From NCBI GenBank assembly GCA_001872995.1, contig MNXO01000099.1, positions 1 through 9,893 on the forward strand: DNA of 9,893 nt. Reading direction: 5' to 3'. This document shows, in pieces, positions 5,804 to 9,893 of the stretch. The stretch's first letter is position 1. Each line of letters opens with the position of its first letter. A program made the translations under genes and the position numbers. The notes beneath the pieces were generated by a model. The model did no database searches. It saw nothing but the letters and a program-made list of their open reading frames with translations, and was not told where the DNA came from. Source of the stretch: Bacteroidetes bacterium CG2_30_32_10 (lineage in GTDB: Bacteria; Bacteroidota; Bacteroidia; Bacteroidales; CG2-30-32-10).

Positions 5804-7648
5804 ATGACAGATAAATATACTGACGAAAGTATTAGATCCTTAGATTGGAAAGAACATATTCGCTTGCGACCTGGTATGTATATTGGCAAATTAGGTGATG
5901 GTAGTTCTCAAGATGATGGTATTTATGTACTTATTAAAGAAGTGCTCGACAATTGCATTGATGAATTTGTGATGGGATATGGCAAAACCATAGAAATAAA
6001 TATAAATCAAGAAAAAGTTACAATTAGAGACTATGGAAGAGGCATTCCTCTTGGCAAAGTTATAGATTGTGTTTCTAAAATGAATACTGGTGCTAAATAT
6101 GATTCTAAAGTTTTTAAAAAATCAGTTGGTTTAAATGGGGTTGGAACAAAAGCGGTCAATGCTTTATCAAGTTATTTCAAAGTTCAATCAATCAGAGAAA
6201 GCAAAACCAAAGTAGTAGAGTTTAATTACGGTAAAATAATTACCGAACATCCCGAAATAACTTGCGATAATAAAAATGGAACTATTATTTCCTTTGTCCC
6301 AGATGAAGAAATTTTTGGAAAATATCAGTATATAGACGAATACATTGAAAAACTTTTATGGAATTATGTCTTTTTGAATACAGGTCTTACAATAGACTTT
6401 AATGGTCAAAAAATATTTGCCAAAAATGGCTTATACGACTTATTAACAAGAAATATTAATGAACAAATAATCTATCCAATAATACATATAAAAGAACTAG
6501 ATTTTGAATTCGCTTTTACACATTGCATAAATCAATATAGTGAAGAGTATTTTTCTTTTGTTAATGGTCAATATACAGTTCAAGGAGGAACACACCTTGC
6601 CGCATTTAAAGAAAGTATTATTAAAACAATTAGAGAATTCTATAAAAAAGACTATGAAGCAAGCGATATACGTTCTTCAATTATTGCTGCCCTAAGTATT
6701 AAAGTGCAAGAACCCGTATTTGAATCTCAAACAAAAACAAAATTAGGTTCTCTTCACGTTGAGCCAAATGGTATTTCAATAAAAAATTATATACACGATA
6801 TAGTTAAAAGGCGACTTGATGATTTTTTACATATAAACCCCGAAGTAGCAGAATCTTTGTTGCATAAAATATTGCAATCAGAGAAAGAGCGAAAGGAAAT
6901 GGCTGACATAAAAAAATTATCTAAAGATAGTTCAAAGAAAGTTAGCCTTCACAATAAAAAATTACGCGATTGCCGGGTGCATTATAATTCAAACCACGAG
7001 CAACGCTTAGACTCTACTCTTTTTATCACAGAAGGTGATTCTGCAAGTGGCTCTATAACCAAATCAAGAGATGTAAACACCCAGGCGGTATTTAGTCTTA
7101 AAGGGAAACCTCTTAATTGTTTTGGATTAAGTAAGAAAATTGTTTACGAAAATGAAGAATTCAATTTATTACAATCGGCATTAAACATAGAAGACAATAT
7201 AGAAAACCTTCGTTACAACAACATTGTTATAGCTACAGATGCTGATGTAGATGGTATGCATATACGCTTACTCCTAATTACTTTTTTTCTTCAATTCTTT
7301 CCCGATTTATTGAAAAACGGACATTTATACATTTTACAAACACCTTTGTTCAGAATAAGAAACAAAAAGAAAACAATATACTCCTATTCTGAAGAAGAGA
7401 AGAAGAGTGCCCTTAATGAACTTGGTAATAATATTGAAATAACTCGTTTTAAAGGACTTGGTGAAATCTCTCCTGATGAATTTCGACACTTTATAGGAAA
7501 AACTATTCGATTAGAACCAGTGCTTGTTCATAAAGACAGCCGCATAAGCGAACTTCTCACTTTTTATATGGGCAAAAATACTACTGAAAGACAGAATTTT
7601 ATTGTGGAAAATTTAAGGATAGAAAAAGAAATAGTAGTAGCTATTTAG
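5804..7648 (+). CDS. parE: DNA topoisomerase IV subunit B (type IIA topoisomerase ATPase subunit)
   Basis: ParE supplies the ATPase and TOPRIM parts of topoisomerase IV, which unlinks daughter chromosomes together with the DNA-cleaving ParC. In this 614-residue protein the GHKL ATPase shows EVLDN (E46 catalytic base, N50 magnesium ligand), DYGRGIP (from D76) and VGLNGVGTKAVNALS (from V108). The transducer domain carries the QTK loop (Q309-K311) that contacts ATP. The TOPRIM domain shows EGDSA (E410), LKGKPLN, DADVDG (D479, D481, D483) and RFKGLGE. The short form without the long GyrB insertion, the LKGKPLN wording and the opening RSLDWKEHIRLRPGMYIG favour ParE over GyrB. The ATG start agrees with this conserved N-terminus. 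The gene follows the TlpA-like gene by 126 nt and converges on the sensor gene with 12 nt between stops; parC is not in the window. Confidence 0.95.
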   Translation: MTDKYTDESIRSLDWKEHIRLRPGMYIGKLGDGSSQDDGIYVLIKEVLDNCIDEFVMGYGKTIEININQEKVTIRDYGRGIPLGKVIDCVSKMNTGAKYDSKVFKKSVGLNGVGTKAVNALSSYFKVQSIRESKTKVVEFNYGKIITEHPEITCDNKNGTIISFVPDEEIFGKYQYIDEYIEKLLWNYVFLNTGLTIDFNGQKIFAKNGLYDLLTRNINEQIIYPIIHIKELDFEFAFTHCINQYSEEYFSFVNGQYTVQGGTHLAAFKESIIKTIREFYKKDYEASDIRSSIIAALSIKVQEPVFESQTKTKLGSLHVEPNGISIKNYIHDIVKRRLDDFLHINPEVAESLLHKILQSEKERKEMADIKKLSKDSSKKVSLHNKKLRDCRVHYNSNHEQRLDSTLFITEGDSASGSITKSRDVNTQAVFSLKGKPLNCFGLSKKIVYENEEFNLLQSALNIEDNIENLRYNNIVIATDADVDGMHIRLLLITFFLQFFPDLLKNGHLYILQTPLFRIRNKKKTIYSYSEEEKKSALNELGNNIEITRFKGLGEISPDEFRHFIGKTIRLEPVLVHKDSRISELLTFYMGKNTTERQNFIVENLRIEKEIVVAI

Positions 7649-7660
7649 TGTTTTTCAATA

Positions 7661-9832
7661 TTAAAATAATTCTACAGAAATATTTTGAATAAAGGCAGTA
7701 AAAGTAAATTCATTTTCTATTTTAGCCTCACTGATAGTAATTAAAACAGGTATTTCTTCCCCAGCTTTGTTTTTTATCTTTATCTCGGTACGTTTACCAA
7801 TCATTTTAGCAATATTGGTTTTTAAATAATTACTAACATAGCCTGCATGTTTATCCGCATGCTCAAATGGAATAAGCATTTCAAGATTTTTACCAATTAC
7901 TTCTTCTTTGGTATAACCAAACAATGTTTCGGCTGCTTTATTAAAGAAATCTATTATTCCTTTTTCTGAAATAGCAATAATTGCATCTAAGGCGCCTTCT
8001 AATATTTTTTCATTGCGTATTTTTACTTTTTCAATTTCGCTTTCCATCAATTTTTGGGAAGTAATATCGTTGGCAATAAAAATAATTTTTGAAATAATCC
8101 CGTACATATCTTTCACTCCCGAAAAGGAACCTTGTAGCCACTTCACATCGCTTGTTTTGGTATGTATTTGCAATTGACCATCATAAGGAGTGCCTTTAGC
8201 AATTTTTTCCCAAGTCTTTCTAAAAACACTAACTTCTTTATTAAAAATAAAATGATAAATTTTCCTGTTTTTTATATCGTTCAAGTTGTAACCATATAAA
8301 TCTAAAAACTTGTCATTACAATTAATAATAGTGCCATCAATATAAAATTCAGCCTTAATATTAGAGTGGTCTAATGCATTTAATTGGCTTTCGTGGTCGA
8401 GGCTTAGTTTCTTTTGCTCTGTAGTATCAATACCAAGAAACAATATTTTATCAACACCGCTATTTCTATTTCTTACACAGGTGTATGTTGCCATAGACCA
8501 AAAATCTTTGCCTTGCTTGGTAATATGCTTCATGTCGCCTTCAAAATGCTTTCCTCCACGTGCAAGAGTATGCCAAATTTCATTAAACCATTCCTGATCT
8601 TTAGGATGTATAAACATAGATATGTGCTGACCTTCTATTTCGTTGTTAGAAGAATAACCAAGCTTATTTAAAAACCTTGTATTGGCATAAAGTAATATTC
8701 CTTCGGTAGAATATTCGGCTCTTATCAATGTATGATTAACAGAATTTGTAAAATTCGATAGTAATTCTTCTTGTTTTGCAGCTTCTTCTTTAGCGGCATG
8801 AAGTTCTTCTAAGTTTTGACGCATTTCAATTTCTTGTTCTGCCATTTTCTCAGCCTGATCTTGTGATTCTTTTAATAGACTAGCTGTTTTTATATTTATT
8901 TTAACACTAGAGATTGTTGATGCAACACTTTCAGCAAGCTTTTCTATAAACTCAATTTCAAATTTTTCAAAAATTTTAAAAGAGGCTAATTCTATAACTC
9001 CTTGAATTTGATCGTTTATTAGTAATGGAACTATTAATACACATCGTGGATTTGTTCCTCCCATCCCAGAGCTTACGTTAAGATATTTATCGGGGATATC
9101 GGTAAGAATAATAGTTTCCATATCTAATGCACATGTTCCCACTAATCCTTCACCCCAATTAATACGTTTCTCTAAAAATTTACGTCTATCATAAGCAAAA
9201 CAGGCAATCAATTCAAAATGCTTATCTTGAATGTTGTTATCATTCAAAATAAAGAAGCCTCCAACGTTTGCACCAGTGTATTCAATTATATTAAAGAGGA
9301 TATTATACGATAACTGCTCAATGTTATCATTGTTTTGCCTAAGAATTTCAGCAAACTTTGCTAATCCTTCGGTTGCCCAATTTCTTTGTGCATCTTCTTT
9401 TCTTCGCCTTGTTTCTTCTTCTTTATTTCTTTTTAAACTATCTCTTAGGTCTATCAGTGATTTTCCAACTTCATCTTTATCTCCTTGAAGTTTATACTCA
9501 GCATCAATAATACCTTCTCCAAGTTTCTCGGTAAATTCAAATACTTTTTCTGATTTTTCTATTTCAACTTCTATTGTTTTAGTAACGTGTTTGATCTTAA
9601 TAGCAAAGGTTGTCCCAACCCAAAAGGCAATTAAACCCAACAATAAAGGAAGAAAATCTATAATCCATAAGGTTGGATTAGCCTTATGGGCTTCTGCTAT
9701 ATTTTCAAATGTAATGGTTAAATCTTTACTTTGAATATCAATGATTAGAACTATTATTGCAATTAGAAGCCCCAATAGAACTCCTCCAATAGTAAATTTT
9801 AAAACTAATCCTTTTGAATCTATTTTAAACAT
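7661..9832 (-). CDS. Membrane-bound GAF and triple-PAS sensor protein without a recognisable output domain
   Basis: This 723-residue protein begins with two transmembrane helices (about 13-31 and 57-78) around a loop of about 25 residues, so most of it is cytoplasmic. A charged, coiled-coil or HAMP-like linker (79-150) leads to a GAF domain (about 150-311, including VGGFFILND and WGEGLVGTCA). A second coiled coil (about 312-360) precedes PAS1 (362-475, ending GIDTTEQKK), PAS2 (485-598, ending ANDITSQK) and PAS3 (608-723, with NKAAETLFGYTKEEVIG). PAS1 and PAS2 resemble the tandem PAS repeats of chemoreceptors and hybrid kinases. PAS3 resembles the FixL sensor domain and has a histidine, H662 of KHAGY, aligned with the FixL haem ligand. 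The protein ends just after PAS3: there is no histidine kinase, GGDEF, EAL, phosphatase or methyl-accepting domain. It may signal through a partner, or be the remaining part of a longer kinase. The ATG lies 28 nt after a TAnnTTTG box. Ligand and partner are unknown. Confidence 0.88.
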   Translation of the reverse strand: MFKIDSKGLVLKFTIGGVLLGLLIAIIVLIIDIQSKDLTITFENIAEAHKANPTLWIIDFLPLLLGLIAFWVGTTFAIKIKHVTKTIEVEIEKSEKVFEFTEKLGEGIIDAEYKLQGDKDEVGKSLIDLRDSLKRNKEEETRRRKEDAQRNWATEGLAKFAEILRQNNDNIEQLSYNILFNIIEYTGANVGGFFILNDNNIQDKHFELIACFAYDRRKFLEKRINWGEGLVGTCALDMETIILTDIPDKYLNVSSGMGGTNPRCVLIVPLLINDQIQGVIELASFKIFEKFEIEFIEKLAESVASTISSVKINIKTASLLKESQDQAEKMAEQEIEMRQNLEELHAAKEEAAKQEELLSNFTNSVNHTLIRAEYSTEGILLYANTRFLNKLGYSSNNEIEGQHISMFIHPKDQEWFNEIWHTLARGGKHFEGDMKHITKQGKDFWSMATYTCVRNRNSGVDKILFLGIDTTEQKKLSLDHESQLNALDHSNIKAEFYIDGTIINCNDKFLDLYGYNLNDIKNRKIYHFIFNKEVSVFRKTWEKIAKGTPYDGQLQIHTKTSDVKWLQGSFSGVKDMYGIISKIIFIANDITSQKLMESEIEKVKIRNEKILEGALDAIIAISEKGIIDFFNKAAETLFGYTKEEVIGKNLEMLIPFEHADKHAGYVSNYLKTNIAKMIGKRTEIKIKNKAGEEIPVLITISEAKIENEFTFTAFIQNISVELF

Positions 9833-9860
9833 ATCAGAATGGGTTATGTAAATTTTATTT

Positions 9861-9891
9861 CAAATGTAAGTGATAATAATTGAATATGAAA
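9861..9891 (-). promoter_or_regulatory. Candidate Bacteroidota promoter for the GAF/PAS sensor gene
   Basis: On the minus strand TACATTTG (9868 to 9861) matches the -7 consensus TAnnTTTG, and TTTC (9891 to 9888), three of four bases of TTTG, lies 19 nt upstream. The -7 box ends 28 nt before the ATG, giving a leader of roughly 20 nt. Spacing and position fit well; the -33 mismatch and closeness to the window edge limit confidence. Confidence 0.5.
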
Positions 9892-9893
9892 GA

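Noticed and set aside
8414..9488. Two 85-codon open frames on the + strand (8414-8671 and 9231-9488)
   Set aside because: Both are antisense to the GAF/PAS gene, and their translations have no recognisable features.
1..9893. CRISPR arrays, tRNA or rRNA genes, insertion sequences, toxin-antitoxin or defence cassettes
   Set aside because: I saw no regularly spaced direct repeats, cloverleaf-like segments, transposase motifs or paired small genes. The helicase-nuclease is best read as a recombination enzyme rather than a defence effector.

Overview
The window looks like ordinary chromosome from a low-GC member of the Bacteroidota. The evidence is a type IX secretion (T9SS) sorting-domain segment with a YPNP motif at the left edge, promoter boxes of the Bacteroidota form TAnnTTTG 24 to 28 nt before three start codons, weak or absent Shine-Dalgarno sequences, a periplasmic TlpA-like thioredoxin protein with a DUF4369-like N-terminus, and a strongly AT-rich base composition. 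The class cannot be fixed from the sequence alone.

Layout from left to right. Positions 3-338 (+) hold the 3' end of a secreted-protein gene whose T9SS sorting domain stops abruptly and reads into the antisense of its neighbour. Positions 275-3445 (-) encode a complete AddA/RecB-like UvrD-family helicase with a C-terminal PD-(D/E)XK nuclease domain. Positions 3446-3704 are a divergent intergenic region with one candidate promoter for each flanking gene and a decayed coding remnant. Three genes then run on the + strand: coaD (3705-4178, coenzyme A synthesis), a TlpA-like thioredoxin-fold protein (4223-5677, GTG start), and parE (5804-7648, topoisomerase IV subunit B). Positions 7661-9832 (-) encode a two-pass membrane sensor with a GAF domain and three PAS domains but no recognisable output domain. 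It converges on parE with 12 nt between the stop codons. Its own candidate promoter lies at the right edge.

The genes do not form one pathway. coaD, parE and the helicase-nuclease are housekeeping functions (cofactor synthesis, chromosome decatenation, double-strand-break processing). The TlpA-like and sensor genes face the cell envelope. I found no convincing new defence system, mobile element, CRISPR array, tRNA or rRNA. The points most worth a second look are the truncated T9SS domain at the left junction, a FixL-like PAS domain carrying a histidine at the haem-ligand position, and the sensor's lack of an output module.
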